From Cecembia lonarensis LW9 (GTDB lineage Bacteria > Bacteroidota > Bacteroidia > Cytophagales > Cyclobacteriaceae), in contig NZ_AMGM01000009.1 of the NCBI RefSeq assembly GCF_000298295.1, positions 1-64,000 of the forward strand: DNA of 64,000 bases. The letters are read 5' to 3'. Both the position numbers and the translations under genes were made by a program. Numbering within the stretch: the stretch's first letter is position 1; every line of letters starts with the position of its first letter. Under the pieces are notes generated by a model. It was given only the letters and a program-made list of their open reading frames with translations. It ran no database searches and was not told the origin of the DNA. This document shows positions 56,009 to 64,000 of the stretch, one piece after another.

Positions 56009-56815
56009 ATGTTAAAAGATACCAAGATAGCAATCATAGGTTGTGGAAATTTAGGTTACGCTATTGTGAGCGGCCTTTTGGAATTGCCTGGTTTTGAAGC
56101 CAAAAACTTACATGTCACAAAAAGAAATCCAGCTAATATCATGCATTTGCAGGATAAGGGAGTTAGGGTCCACACCGACAACATCATAGCTGCAAAAGAA
56201 TCCGACCTGATTATCTTAGGAGTAAAGCCTTTTAATGTGAATGCCATATTAAAAGAAATCAAAACTGTGCTTAACTCAGAAAAGCAGGTGGTAATTTCTT
56301 TAGCAACGGGCATAACACTGGACAACATGTTTGAGGTACTGGACCCAAAAACCACCGCATTTAGGGCTATGCCAAATATTGCCGCAGACATTAGGGAATC
56401 AGTCACTTGTATTACAGCCCGAAATAACCACATAGAGGCAGAAGAAAAAGTTAAGGCCTTATTTGACAGCATTGGTTTTTCAATCAGCATAGATGAAAAT
56501 TTGATGGAAGCTGCAACTGTTTTGGGTGCCTGTGGCATAGCTTATGTCCTTCGCTTCATGCGAGCCATGATTCAGGGAGGCATACAAATTGGGTTCGATG
56601 CTCAGACTGCCAGTAGAATCGTAAACCAAACAGTCAAAGGAGCTGCCGAGCTGATGATCCAAAAAAACATGCACCCCGAAGAGGCTATTGATAAAGTTAC
56701 AACACCTAAAGGCTGTACCATAGTCGGACTGAATGAAATGGAACACCAGGGTTTTTCAGCTGCTATGGTCCGTGGCGTGTTGGCTTCTTATCAAAAAATC
56801 GAAAAAGAGGAATGA
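56009..56815 (+). CDS. proC: Pyrroline-5-carboxylate reductase
   Basis: Last step of proline synthesis, NAD(P)H-dependent. About 268 residues from ATG 56009 (MLKDTKIAIIGCGNLG); an upstream in-frame ATG adds 15 non-family residues. Rossmann motif GCGNLGYAIVSGLL, FRAMPNIAADIRESV, and the C-terminal signature TTPKGCTIVGLNEMEHQGFSAAMVRGV. Stand-alone gene. Confidence 0.95.
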   Translation: MLKDTKIAIIGCGNLGYAIVSGLLELPGFEAKNLHVTKRNPANIMHLQDKGVRVHTDNIIAAKESDLIILGVKPFNVNAILKEIKTVLNSEKQVVISLATGITLDNMFEVLDPKTTAFRAMPNIAADIRESVTCITARNNHIEAEEKVKALFDSIGFSISIDENLMEAATVLGACGIAYVLRFMRAMIQGGIQIGFDAQTASRIVNQTVKGAAELMIQKNMHPEEAIDKVTTPKGCTIVGLNEMEHQGFSAAMVRGVLASYQKIEKEE

Positions 56816-56912
56816 TCTTGATAAAATTCGTTCATTTTCAATGAATTATCAGAAACAAGAGAAAGTGTCAAAATAATTTGATACCAAATTTTATTTTTCC
56901 AGACCATTTGTC

Positions 56913-56920
56913 TAAATTTG
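56913..56920 (+). promoter_or_regulatory. -7 box for DUF177-rpmF
   Basis: TAAATTTG matches TAnnTTTG, 26 bp before the GTG. Downstream of it AAGGAGG (56935-56941) is a strong Shine-Dalgarno, uncommon in Bacteroidota, 4 nt before the GTG start, which supports that GTG. Confidence 0.6.
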
Positions 56921-56945
56921 CGGTCTTGAATTAGAAGGAGGAGCG

Positions 56946-57512
56946 GTGAAATTCTTGAGAAACTACGATATAGACATCATTAAACTCAAAGACGGAAAGC
57001 ATGTTTTTGGTTTTGAAGTAAAGGATGAGTTTTTTAAGTATTTCGAAGCGGAAGATTGGGTCAACGGATCCGATATACATATAACCGTCACACTGAATAA
57101 AACGGTTTCAGTGATTGAGACTGAGTTTAAATTTAGTGGAACAATAAGGTTGACATGTGATAGGAGCCTAGAGGAATTTGATCAGTCCATAGATTTTATT
57201 GAAAAGGTAATATATAAGTATGGGCCGATTGAACAGGAAATCAGCGATGATATATTCATGATCACAAGGGATACGGCACAAATTAACGTTGCCCAACTGG
57301 TTTATGAATTTATATTGCTATCCATTCCAGCAAAAAAAATACATCCAGATTATATAGATGAAATGGATGATGAAGATTTTGAGGAGGAAGGGAGCCTGGT
57401 TTACCTTTCAGATGAAGATTTAAATAAAGAACAGGAAGTGAAGGAAGATGATTCCGATCAACCGGCAGATCCCAGATGGGAAATATTAAATAAGTTAAAG
57501 CAAAAAGATTAA
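56946..57512 (+). CDS. DUF177 (YceD) family protein
   Basis: 188 residues, GTG start backed by an AAGGAGG ribosome site. DUF177/YceD proteins commonly precede rpmF and take part in 23S rRNA or ribosome maturation. Seen: the N-terminal strand domain (FLRNYDIDIIKLKDGKHVFGF), ...IRLTCDRSLEEFDQSI (one Cys of the usual CxR-type site), and a long acidic tail (MDDEDFEEEGS, NKEQEVKEDDSD). Next gene is rpmF, 17 bp downstream. Confidence 0.9.
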   Translation: MKFLRNYDIDIIKLKDGKHVFGFEVKDEFFKYFEAEDWVNGSDIHITVTLNKTVSVIETEFKFSGTIRLTCDRSLEEFDQSIDFIEKVIYKYGPIEQEISDDIFMITRDTAQINVAQLVYEFILLSIPAKKIHPDYIDEMDDEDFEEEGSLVYLSDEDLNKEQEVKEDDSDQPADPRWEILNKLKQKD

Positions 57513-57529
57513 TCTAAAATAGTTAAGAG

Positions 57530-57721
57530 ATGGCACATCCTAAACGCAAAATTTCGAAAACCAGAAGAGACAAAAGAAGAACTCACTATAAATTATCAGC
57601 TCCAGGTTTGGCACAATGCCCTACCACTGGTGAATTCCATTTGCCTCACAGGGCATTTTGGCTTGATGGTAAATTATACTACAAAGGTCAGGTGATCATG
57701 GAAAAAGAGGTTCTTGCCTAA
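57530..57721 (+). CDS. rpmF: 50S ribosomal protein L32
   Basis: 63 residues, basic. [20 protein letters not shown] is the L32 N-terminus, followed by the [14 protein letters not shown] core. Only one Cys is present, so this is the zinc-free form. Ends at a strong terminator. Confidence 0.97.
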   Translation: MAHPKRKISKTRRDKRRTHYKLSAPGLAQCPTTGEFHLPHRAFWLDGKLYYKGQVIMEKEVLA

Positions 57722-57742
57722 TTTCCTCAAACAATCTTATAG

Positions 57743-57772
57743 AACCTTCCGATATGTATCGGAAGGTTTTTT
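57743..57772 (+). terminator. Intrinsic terminator after rpmF
   Basis: AACCTTCCGATA pairs with TATCGGAAGGTT (12 bp, very short loop) and is followed by TTTTC. Confidence 0.88.
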
Positions 57773-57795
57773 CGTTTTCTGATCCACCATGAACC

Positions 57796-57813
57796 AAGGT
57801 TAATATTAACCTT
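57796..57813. repeat. Perfect 18-bp palindrome
   Basis: AAGGTTAATATTAACCTT, fully symmetric, 24 bp after the rpmF terminator and just before the inverted-repeat element. It could be a protein-binding site or part of the element's insertion target. Confidence 0.6.
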
Positions 57814-57816
57814 AAT

Positions 57817-58044
57817 TTAAGCCGAAATATGCATTAGAATTTCTACGCCACGGCGCACAAGTTATTACGAGCTCATCCGCCGCGGCGGACATAATCAATC
57901 GCTTCGCTGCATTTAGCTCAATCACCATCCCGTACGTACGGGATGCTTCATTCGCTAAATGCTTGATTCTTTTGTGTTTTGACCTCTTCCCGATAGTCAT
58001 CGGGACAGGCTACTAAGAATCCTAATGCATAATTCGGGTTTAAA
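57817..58044. mobile_element. About 228-bp non-coding element with terminal and nested inverted repeats
   Basis: Ends are inverted copies: left TTTAAGCCGAAATATGCATT (57817-57836) and right, read on the minus strand, TTTAAACCCGAATTATGCAT (58025-58044), continuing as TAGAATT and TAGGATT, with a few differences over about 26 bp. Inside are CCGCCGCGGCGG, GCATTTAGC/GCTAAATGC arms around a perfect 18-bp palindrome ATCCCGTACGTACGGGAT (57927-57944), and TCCCGAT/ATCGGGA. No protein is encoded; it resembles a MITE or large REP-like insertion. A related end recurs at 61784. Confidence 0.7.
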
Positions 58045-58189
58045 AAGCTTTGCGGAAACGCCCTTTTTAAATAATTTTGGCTCTTTGGTTTGGAAAACGA
58101 AATAAAGCATTAAAACCATACAACCTTAAAGCACTATCTGTCACTCACTTGTAATAAAACATCAGGTTGGTGATAAAAATTAACATTGA

Positions 58190-59188
58190 ATGAAAAAAAC
58201 TAGAGCAGTCATTTCTGGGGTTCATGGGTGGGTACCTGATTACGTATTGACCAACCGTGAACTTGAAACCATGGTTGACACCAACGACGAATGGATAATC
58301 ACCAGAACTGGTATCAAAGAAAGAAGAATCCTTAAGGGCGAGAACCAGGGCACCTCCGTCATTGGAATCAATGCAGTAAAGGGTTTATTGGAAAAAACCA
58401 ATACTGCACCAGAAGAAATTGACCTGATAATCTGTGCCACTGTAACTCCTGACATGCCATTTCCTGCCACAGCCAATATCATTGCTGATGGTGTTGGTGC
58501 TAAGAATAGTTTTAGCTTTGACATTTCTGCGGCTTGCTCTGGGTTCCTTTATGCTTTGACCATGGGGAGTCAATTTATCGAAACTGGTATGCATAAGAAA
58601 GTAATCGTGGTAGGGGCAGATAAAATGTCTTCTATCATAGATTATCAAGATAGAGCCACATGCATTATTTTTGGAGATGGTGGCGGAGCCGTCCTCTTGG
58701 AGCCAACGGAAGAGGAGATTGGTATTATGGACTCCCTGCTTCATGCTGATGGTTCGGGTGCTCCTTACCTACACATGAAAGCTGGTGGAAGTAGAAAGCC
58801 TGCTACTATTGAAACCGTTACAGCCAGAGAACATTTTGCTTTCCAAGAGGGTTCTACCGTGTTTAAATTTGCGGTAACCAATATGGCTGAGGTGAGTGCA
58901 AAAATCATGGATAAGAACCACCTAAAAGCAGAAGATATTGCTTGGTTGGTTCCCCATCAAGCCAATAAACGTATCATAGATGCCACTGCCAATCGTATGG
59001 GGATAGGGCCAGAGAAAGTAATGCTCAATATTGAAAGGTATGGCAATACTACTGCAGGCACGCTTCCACTTTGCTTGTGGGACTATGAGTCCCAGTTAAA
59101 GAAAGGGGACAATATCATCCTGGCAGCCTTTGGCGGAGGATTTACCTGGGGTGCTATCTACCTCAAATGGGGATATGACCCAAAATAA
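58190..59188 (+). CDS. fabH: Beta-ketoacyl-ACP synthase III
   Basis: Starts fatty-acid elongation by condensing acyl-CoA with malonyl-ACP; 332 residues. Triad: Cys in [13 protein letters not shown], His in [13 protein letters not shown], and Asn in [12 protein letters not shown]. Ends [16 protein letters not shown]. In many bacteria plsX precedes fabH; here the upstream neighbour is the inverted-repeat element and rpmF. First gene of the fabH-efp-accB-accC run. Confidence 0.97.
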   Translation: MKKTRAVISGVHGWVPDYVLTNRELETMVDTNDEWIITRTGIKERRILKGENQGTSVIGINAVKGLLEKTNTAPEEIDLIICATVTPDMPFPATANIIADGVGAKNSFSFDISAACSGFLYALTMGSQFIETGMHKKVIVVGADKMSSIIDYQDRATCIIFGDGGGAVLLEPTEEEIGIMDSLLHADGSGAPYLHMKAGGSRKPATIETVTAREHFAFQEGSTVFKFAVTNMAEVSAKIMDKNHLKAEDIAWLVPHQANKRIIDATANRMGIGPEKVMLNIERYGNTTAGTLPLCLWDYESQLKKGDNIILAAFGGGFTWGAIYLKWGYDPK

Positions 59189-59212
59189 TGGACAACAATA
59201 ATTCAGATTAAT

Positions 59213-59776
59213 ATGGCAACAACTGCAGATTTCAAAAATGGATTGTGTCTTGAAATGAACAATGACATTTTCTCCATAGTGGACTTCCAGCACGTCAAAC
59301 CGGGTAAAGGCGCTGCTTTTGTCAGAACAAAGCTAAAAAGCCTTACTTCAGGGAAAGTATTGGATAAAACCTTCAATGCTGGTGAAAAAGTAACAACTGC
59401 AAGGGTGGAAAAGCGACCTCATCAGTTTCTCTATACCGATGATCTTGGATATCACTTCATGGATACCGAAACCTTCGAGCAAATGCCCATACAGGAAAAA
59501 TTGATTGAAAGGTCAAACTTGATGAAAGAAGGACAAATGGTGGATATTTTAGTGCATGCCGAAACTGAAACACCCTTATCCGTGGAGCTTCCTCCATTTG
59601 TAGAACTTATGATTACTTACACAGAACCAGGTATTAAAGGTGATACCGCAACCAACGCCCTAAAACCTGCGACTGTTGAAACCGGTGCAACAATAATGGT
59701 ACCGCTCTTTGTAGAGCAAGATACCATGATCAAAGTAGATACCAGAGATGGCTCTTACTCTGAAAGGGTAAAATAA
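59213..59776 (+). CDS. efp: Translation elongation factor P
   Basis: 187 residues, three beta-barrel domains; relieves ribosome stalling at polyproline. The modified loop is [12 protein letters not shown] (conserved Lys between two Gly). Its C-terminal [26 protein letters not shown] is typical. 24 bp after fabH. Confidence 0.97.
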   Translation: MATTADFKNGLCLEMNNDIFSIVDFQHVKPGKGAAFVRTKLKSLTSGKVLDKTFNAGEKVTTARVEKRPHQFLYTDDLGYHFMDTETFEQMPIQEKLIERSNLMKEGQMVDILVHAETETPLSVELPPFVELMITYTEPGIKGDTATNALKPATVETGATIMVPLFVEQDTMIKVDTRDGSYSERVK

Positions 59777-59878
59777 TTTTAAATTACTGTGTGATTTATG
59801 TAAATTACATAATTCAACATCATAATTGCCCAAATAAACCCAAATATTCAGCTTGGATATTTACAAACTACACTATAC

Positions 59879-60352
59879 ATGAAAGCAAAAGAAATTCAGG
59901 AACTTATAGATTTCATTTCCAATTCTGGTCTGGCTGAAGTAAAGATCGAAACAGAGGAATTTAAACTTTCAATCAAAAAATATTCTGAAGCTCCTGCAGT
60001 AAAAGTTGAAACTGTAACAGCTCCCGTACCTGCTCAAGTTGCTTCTGCCCCTGCTCCAAGTCCAAGTGCAGCACCAGCTTCCGCACCAGTAACAGAAGAC
60101 ACTTCAAAATATGTGGAAATCAAATCACCTATGATTGGTACATTCTACAGAACACCAAACCCTGACTCAGATCCTTTTGTGAGCGTAGGAGACAAGGTAT
60201 CTGCGGGTCAGACGGTTTGTATCATTGAAGCCATGAAGCTTTTCAATGAAATTGAGTCTGAAGTTTCTGGGAAAATTGTCAAAGTCCTGGTTGATAATGC
60301 TACCCCTGTAGAATATGATCAACCATTATTCTTGGTGGACCCTGCAGGATAA
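59879..60352 (+). CDS. accB: Acetyl-CoA carboxylase biotin carboxyl carrier protein
   Basis: 157 residues: N-terminal helix-rich part with KEIQELIDFISNSGLAEVKIE, an Ala/Pro-rich linker, and the biotinyl domain ending with EAMKLFNEI, where Lys is biotinylated. Works with AccC directly downstream and AccAD elsewhere. Confidence 0.97.
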   Translation: MKAKEIQELIDFISNSGLAEVKIETEEFKLSIKKYSEAPAVKVETVTAPVPAQVASAPAPSPSAAPASAPVTEDTSKYVEIKSPMIGTFYRTPNPDSDPFVSVGDKVSAGQTVCIIEAMKLFNEIESEVSGKIVKVLVDNATPVEYDQPLFLVDPAG

Positions 60353-60378
60353 TTTTTGTTTAACAAACCTAAGTAACC

Positions 60379-61725
60379 GTGTTTAAAAAAATACTTATTG
60401 CCAACCGTGGAGAAATAGCCCTTCGTGTGATCCGGACCTGTAAGGAAATGGGGATCAGTACGGTTGCGGTGTATTCTACTGCGGACAAGGATAGTTTGCA
60501 TGTACGCTTTGCTGACGAAGCAGTCTGTATCGGGGCTGCACCAAGTCGTGAATCTTACTTAAATATCCCAAGGATTATTGCTGCTGCTGAAATTACCAAT
60601 GCAGATGCCATACATCCAGGCTATGGCTTTTTATCGGAGAATGCAGAGTTTTCCAGAATTTGTGAGGAATATGGCATCAAATTCATCGGTGCGAGCCCGG
60701 AAATGATCAATAAAATGGGTGATAAAGCCACTGCCAAAGCCACCATGAAACAAGCAGGTGTACCCACTATTCCGGGATCAGAAGGTTTATTGGACAGCAT
60801 GGAGGAAGGCATCGAATTGGCCAATGAAATGGGTTATCCAGTAATCCTTAAAGCTACTGCCGGTGGTGGTGGCAGGGGTATGCGTATCGTTAGGGAAGAA
60901 AGCGAATTCAAAAAGGCATGGAATGATGCCAGACAAGAATCCAGTGCAGCCTTTGGTAATGACGGCCTGTATCTGGAAAAGTTTGTCGAAGAACCAAGAC
61001 ATATAGAAATTCAGATTGTAGGAGATAGCAGCGGTAGGGCTTGCCACCTTTCAGAAAGAGACTGTTCCATTCAAAGAAGGCACCAAAAATTGGTTGAAGA
61101 AACCCCTTCTCCGTTTATGACCGATGAATTGAGGGAAGCTATGGGCAAAGCTGCTATCAAAGGCGCTGAGGCAATCGGCTATGAGGGAGCAGGTACAATA
61201 GAGTTTTTGGTCGATAAAGACAGGAATTTCTACTTCATGGAGATGAATACCAGAATTCAGGTGGAACACCCCATCACGGAAGAAGTGACGGATTTTGACC
61301 TGATCAAAGAGCAGATCAAAGTAGCAGCAGGAGAAAAAATTACTGGTAAAAATTATTATCCCAAGCTCTTTGCCATGGAATGCCGGATCAATGCTGAAGA
61401 TCCCACCAATAACTTCAGACCAAGTCCAGGTAAAATCCATAACCTGCACATGCCAGGAGGTAGAGGTGTCAGGGTGGATAGCCATGTATACGCAGGTTAT
61501 GTCATTCCACCAAACTATGACTCTATGATCGCCAAATTAATTGTAAGCGGTCAGTCAAGAGAGGAAGTCATTGTAAGAATGAAAAGAGCGCTGGAAGAAT
61601 TTGTGATTGATGGTATCAAGACTACCATCCCTTTCCACATCGCCTTGTTAGACAATGAAGATTTCAAGGCCGGAAACTTCACGACGAAGTTTCTTGAATC
61701 TTTTGACTTCAGCATCATCAAATAG
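60379..61725 (+). CDS. accC: Acetyl-CoA carboxylase biotin carboxylase
   Basis: 448 residues with a GTG start ([26 protein letters not shown]). ATP-grasp domain with [27 protein letters not shown], and [20 protein letters not shown]. Carboxylates biotin on AccB. Ends in a terminator. Confidence 0.97.
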   Translation: MFKKILIANRGEIALRVIRTCKEMGISTVAVYSTADKDSLHVRFADEAVCIGAAPSRESYLNIPRIIAAAEITNADAIHPGYGFLSENAEFSRICEEYGIKFIGASPEMINKMGDKATAKATMKQAGVPTIPGSEGLLDSMEEGIELANEMGYPVILKATAGGGGRGMRIVREESEFKKAWNDARQESSAAFGNDGLYLEKFVEEPRHIEIQIVGDSSGRACHLSERDCSIQRRHQKLVEETPSPFMTDELREAMGKAAIKGAEAIGYEGAGTIEFLVDKDRNFYFMEMNTRIQVEHPITEEVTDFDLIKEQIKVAAGEKITGKNYYPKLFAMECRINAEDPTNNFRPSPGKIHNLHMPGGRGVRVDSHVYAGYVIPPNYDSMIAKLIVSGQSREEVIVRMKRALEEFVIDGIKTTIPFHIALLDNEDFKAGNFTTKFLESFDFSIIK

Positions 61726-61728
61726 ATT

Positions 61729-61757
61729 AAAAATCCGGTGAAAAGCCGGATTTTTTT
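61729..61757 (+). terminator. Intrinsic terminator after accC
   Basis: AAAAATCCGG pairs with CCGGATTTTT (perfect, 7-nt loop), then T residues. Confidence 0.92.
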
Positions 61758-61783
61758 ATCCTTACGCAATTAATGACAACTTT

Positions 61784-61860
61784 TTAAACCTGAAATATGC
61801 ATTAGGGTTAAAGATTCGCCATCTAGCAAATGTTAGGCGAATTGATCTTTGTAGTTTTTA
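61784..61860 (+). repeat. Solo copy of the inverted-repeat element end, plus a hairpin
   Basis: TTTAAACCTGAAATATGCAT then TAGGGTT is the same end sequence as in the 57.8-58.0 kb element. It is followed by GATTCGCC, a short loop and GGCGAATTGATC, giving a hairpin of about 12 bp. Only one end is present, so this is a solo end or a shorter relative. Confidence 0.6.
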
Positions 61861-61934
61861 ATTTTTTTAAATAAGTATTGATCAATACCCTATTTTTTAC
61901 GTAATTACATACGAAGAACCCCTTTTGATAAAAA

Positions 61935-64000
61935 ATGAAACCAAACCCTATCCTTCTCGCATTCATTGTATTAGTATTATTCGCTTGCGGAAAAAGGGCT
62001 GAACAGGGTATTAATTTGCAAGAAGATGGGGAACTGGTAAGTTACAATTACCACATACGTCCTATCCTCTCAGACAATTGTTTTGCCTGTCATGGACCTG
62101 ATGCCAATAAACAGGAAGCCGGTTTAAGGTTGGATGTAGCTGAAAATGCCTATGCGGCTTTAAAGGATTACCCAGATAAGTTTGGAATCGTACCCAATAA
62201 TTTTACCGAATCAGAAGTTTTCCATAGGATAACTTCCTCTGACCCCAATGAATTGATGCCTCCCCCGAGTTCCAATCTTAAATTAACAGAGGAAGAAATC
62301 TACTTGATCAAAAAATGGATAGAGCAAGGCGCTAAATATGAGCCCCACTGGGCATTTGAACCTCCAAAAAAATCAAATCTCCCTAAGGTAAAAAACCAAA
62401 AATGGGCCAATAATGAAATCGATCATTTTGTTTTGGCAAAAATGGAAAGTAAAAGTCTGAGCCCTAATCCAGAGGCGGATAAAAGCACTTTACTGAAAAG
62501 ACTTTCATTGGACATCACAGGGCTTCCGCCAAGCCTTGAATTGCAAAATAAATTTGAGAATGATAAGCGGTCCAATGCTTACGAAGAAATGGTGGATCAT
62601 TTATTATCCGAAAAAACCTACGGTGAAAAAATGGCTGTGCTTTGGATGGATATCTCCAGGTATGCCGATTCCTATGGCTACCAAGATGACAACATCAGAA
62701 CCCAGTGGCCCTACAGAGATTGGGTAATTCATGCTTTCAATAATAACATGCCCTATGACCAGTTCATCACTTGGCAATTAGCTGGAGATATGCTGCCAAA
62801 TGCCAATAAAGAGCAGATTTTGGCTACTGCTTTCAACAGAAACCATAAATACACCGAAGAAGGTGGGGTAATAGATGAAGAATACCGGGTAGAATATGTC
62901 CTTGACAAGACCAATACATTCAGCAAAGGAATTCTGGGACTGACCATGGAGTGTGCACAATGCCATGACCACAAATATGATCCCATCTCCCAGAAAAATT
63001 ATTTTGAAATGTATGCCTTTTTCAATAATACACCAGAAAAAGGGTACGAGGGCGATGTGTCCCAATCCAAGCCTGCCAAAACGCCCATTTTGTGGATTGA
63101 AAGAGATGATATTGACCAATTATTGACTTTTATCAACCATCAAGACAGCTCCAAGATTATGGTCTCTGTGATGGAAGAATTAAAAGAGCCTAGGTCAACC
63201 TTTATCTTAGACAGAGGATTATATGATGCTCCGACCGTTAAAGTTGGCCCTAATACCCCGGAATCCGTCTTCACTTTTGATTCCAAATTCCCTCAAAACA
63301 GAATGGGTTTGGCCCAATGGACCACAGATACCAAAAACCCTTTGACAGCCCGGGTTTTTGTTAACCTCGTTTGGCAGGAGATTTTTGGTGCGGGGATTGT
63401 TAAGTCTACAGGAGACTTCGGCATGCAAGGAGATCTTCCCTCCCACCCTGAATTATTGGATTGGTTGGCCGTTGATTTCATGGAAAGTGGATGGGATATC
63501 AAAAGGCTTTTGAAACAGATTTTCATGTCTGCTACTTACAGACAATCATCTGTATTGGACTCTAAAAAAATTGAAAAGGACCCTGACAACACCTACCTCT
63601 CCAGAGCTCCAAGACTCAGACTGCCCGCAGAAAACATCAGAGACTTGGTTCTGGCAAGCTCAGGCCTTTTGAATCCTGAAATGGGTGGTCCTAGCGTAAA
63701 ACCTTACCAACCGGAAGGGCTTTGGGAAGCTGCCACCTCGGGCCGGGGCGAATTAAAAACCTACATTCAAGATACGGGAGACCAATTGTACAGGAGGGGC
63801 TTGTATACCTTTATCAAATTGACTGTTCCGCCACCCATGCCGATCATTTTTGATGGAAGTAACCGGGACCTATGTGAGGTAAATAGAGGAAGAACCAACA
63901 CCCCACTACAGGCATTGGTGATGCTGAATGACCCTTTGGTTTTGGAGGCTTCCAGGTATTTGGCCAGCAACTTGCTGAATACCCATGCCAACCCTAATAA
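61935..64000 (+). CDS. Cytochrome-c/DUF1549/DUF1553 domain lipoprotein (incomplete at window end)
   Basis: Partial, over 688 codons, no stop before the window ends. A lipobox (LVLFAC) follows the ATG. Planctomycete-type cytochrome domain (about 35-110) with CFACHG and later MPPPSS; DUF1549 (PSCyt2, about 150-360) with SRYADSYGYQDDN and a second CxxCH in ECAQCHDHKYDPI; the DUF1553 (PSD1) part starts near 440, with RTNTPLQALVML. Such proteins are linked to sulfatase/carbohydrate loci and electron transfer in Planctomycetes and Cytophagales, with poorly known chemistry. Confidence 0.9.
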   Translation, partial: MKPNPILLAFIVLVLFACGKRAEQGINLQEDGELVSYNYHIRPILSDNCFACHGPDANKQEAGLRLDVAENAYAALKDYPDKFGIVPNNFTESEVFHRITSSDPNELMPPPSSNLKLTEEEIYLIKKWIEQGAKYEPHWAFEPPKKSNLPKVKNQKWANNEIDHFVLAKMESKSLSPNPEADKSTLLKRLSLDITGLPPSLELQNKFENDKRSNAYEEMVDHLLSEKTYGEKMAVLWMDISRYADSYGYQDDNIRTQWPYRDWVIHAFNNNMPYDQFITWQLAGDMLPNANKEQILATAFNRNHKYTEEGGVIDEEYRVEYVLDKTNTFSKGILGLTMECAQCHDHKYDPISQKNYFEMYAFFNNTPEKGYEGDVSQSKPAKTPILWIERDDIDQLLTFINHQDSSKIMVSVMEELKEPRSTFILDRGLYDAPTVKVGPNTPESVFTFDSKFPQNRMGLAQWTTDTKNPLTARVFVNLVWQEIFGAGIVKSTGDFGMQGDLPSHPELLDWLAVDFMESGWDIKRLLKQIFMSATYRQSSVLDSKKIEKDPDNTYLSRAPRLRLPAENIRDLVLASSGLLNPEMGGPSVKPYQPEGLWEAATSGRGELKTYIQDTGDQLYRRGLYTFIKLTVPPPMPIIFDGSNRDLCEVNRGRTNTPLQALVMLNDPLVLEASRYLASNLLNTHANPN

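Noticed and set aside
57812-58000. 62-codon frame within the inverted-repeat element
   Set aside because: It spans palindromes and has no family resemblance; the element is non-coding.

Overview
The window is a stretch of Bacteroidota chromosome, most likely from order Cytophagales and plausibly family Cyclobacteriaceae; that placement is inferred from gene content, not from a marker gene. Supporting signs are moderately AT-rich DNA, many lipoprotein and beta-barrel genes of Bacteroidota type, a MetH split into two proteins, a three-gene NAD(P) transhydrogenase, and promoters with the Bacteroidota -7 box TAnnTTTG (before metH, hisH, trpL and the DUF177-rpmF pair). Almost everything is core metabolism. 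No phage, CRISPR array, rRNA or tRNA was seen.

Layout. 0-4.8 kb: S41 protease, Tat-exported Dabb protein, aldo/keto reductase, a glycosyltransferase split by a frameshift, and a Cys-rich lipoprotein with a frameshift in its signal peptide. 4.9-6.0 kb: a REP-like array of six short hairpins surrounding a frameshifted REP-associated (RAYT) transposase. 6.0-10.9 kb: SAM-I riboswitch, metH N-half, metH C-half, metF. 11-19.6 kb: lipidated RidA-like protein, outer-membrane protein, a 1441-residue cytosolic hybrid histidine kinase and an S9 peptidase. 19.7-27.6 kb: a palindrome-bearing intergenic region, a tripartite RND efflux operon, and upstream of it two paralogous small acidic membrane proteins flanking a beta-barrel protein. 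27.7-33.8 kb: fmt, DUF4412 protein, folA, SDR, cinA and a 2-oxoacid dehydrogenase E2.

33.8-41.3 kb, minus strand: hisH-hisA-hisF-hisIE, then osmC, a small conserved protein, a Cache-like sensor lipoprotein and a membrane hybrid histidine kinase. 41.4-50.2 kb, minus strand: a complete trp operon (trpE-G-D-C-F-B-A) followed by DAHP synthase and phenylalanine hydroxylase. It is preceded by a promoter, a 21-codon leader peptide with three consecutive Trp codons, and an intrinsic terminator, which is a classical attenuator. 50.4-56.8 kb: small acidic protein, polysaccharide deacetylase-like protein, pntAA-pntAB-pntB, DUF5723 protein and proC. 56.9-61.7 kb: DUF177-rpmF, a 230-bp inverted-repeat element, then fabH-efp-accB-accC. 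61.9 kb to the end: a cytochrome-c/DUF1549/DUF1553 lipoprotein that runs off the window.

How the parts connect. Methionine synthesis (SAM riboswitch) and tryptophan synthesis (attenuation) each carry a recognisable cis-acting RNA switch. DAHP synthase at the end of the trp operon ties shikimate entry to Trp supply. The fabH-accBC block joins translation genes (L32, EF-P) to fatty-acid initiation. The strongest candidates for new biology are the small-protein pair with a shared DFPTxISRS motif around a barrel protein, the Cache lipoprotein coupled to a hybrid kinase, the covarying REP array with its embedded RAYT gene, and a canonical A AAA AAG slippery heptamer exactly where the glycosyltransferase changes frame. 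Three single-base frame breaks lie within 2.4 kb (about 3.2-5.6 kb) and all sit in A/T runs, so homopolymer sequencing error has to be excluded first.
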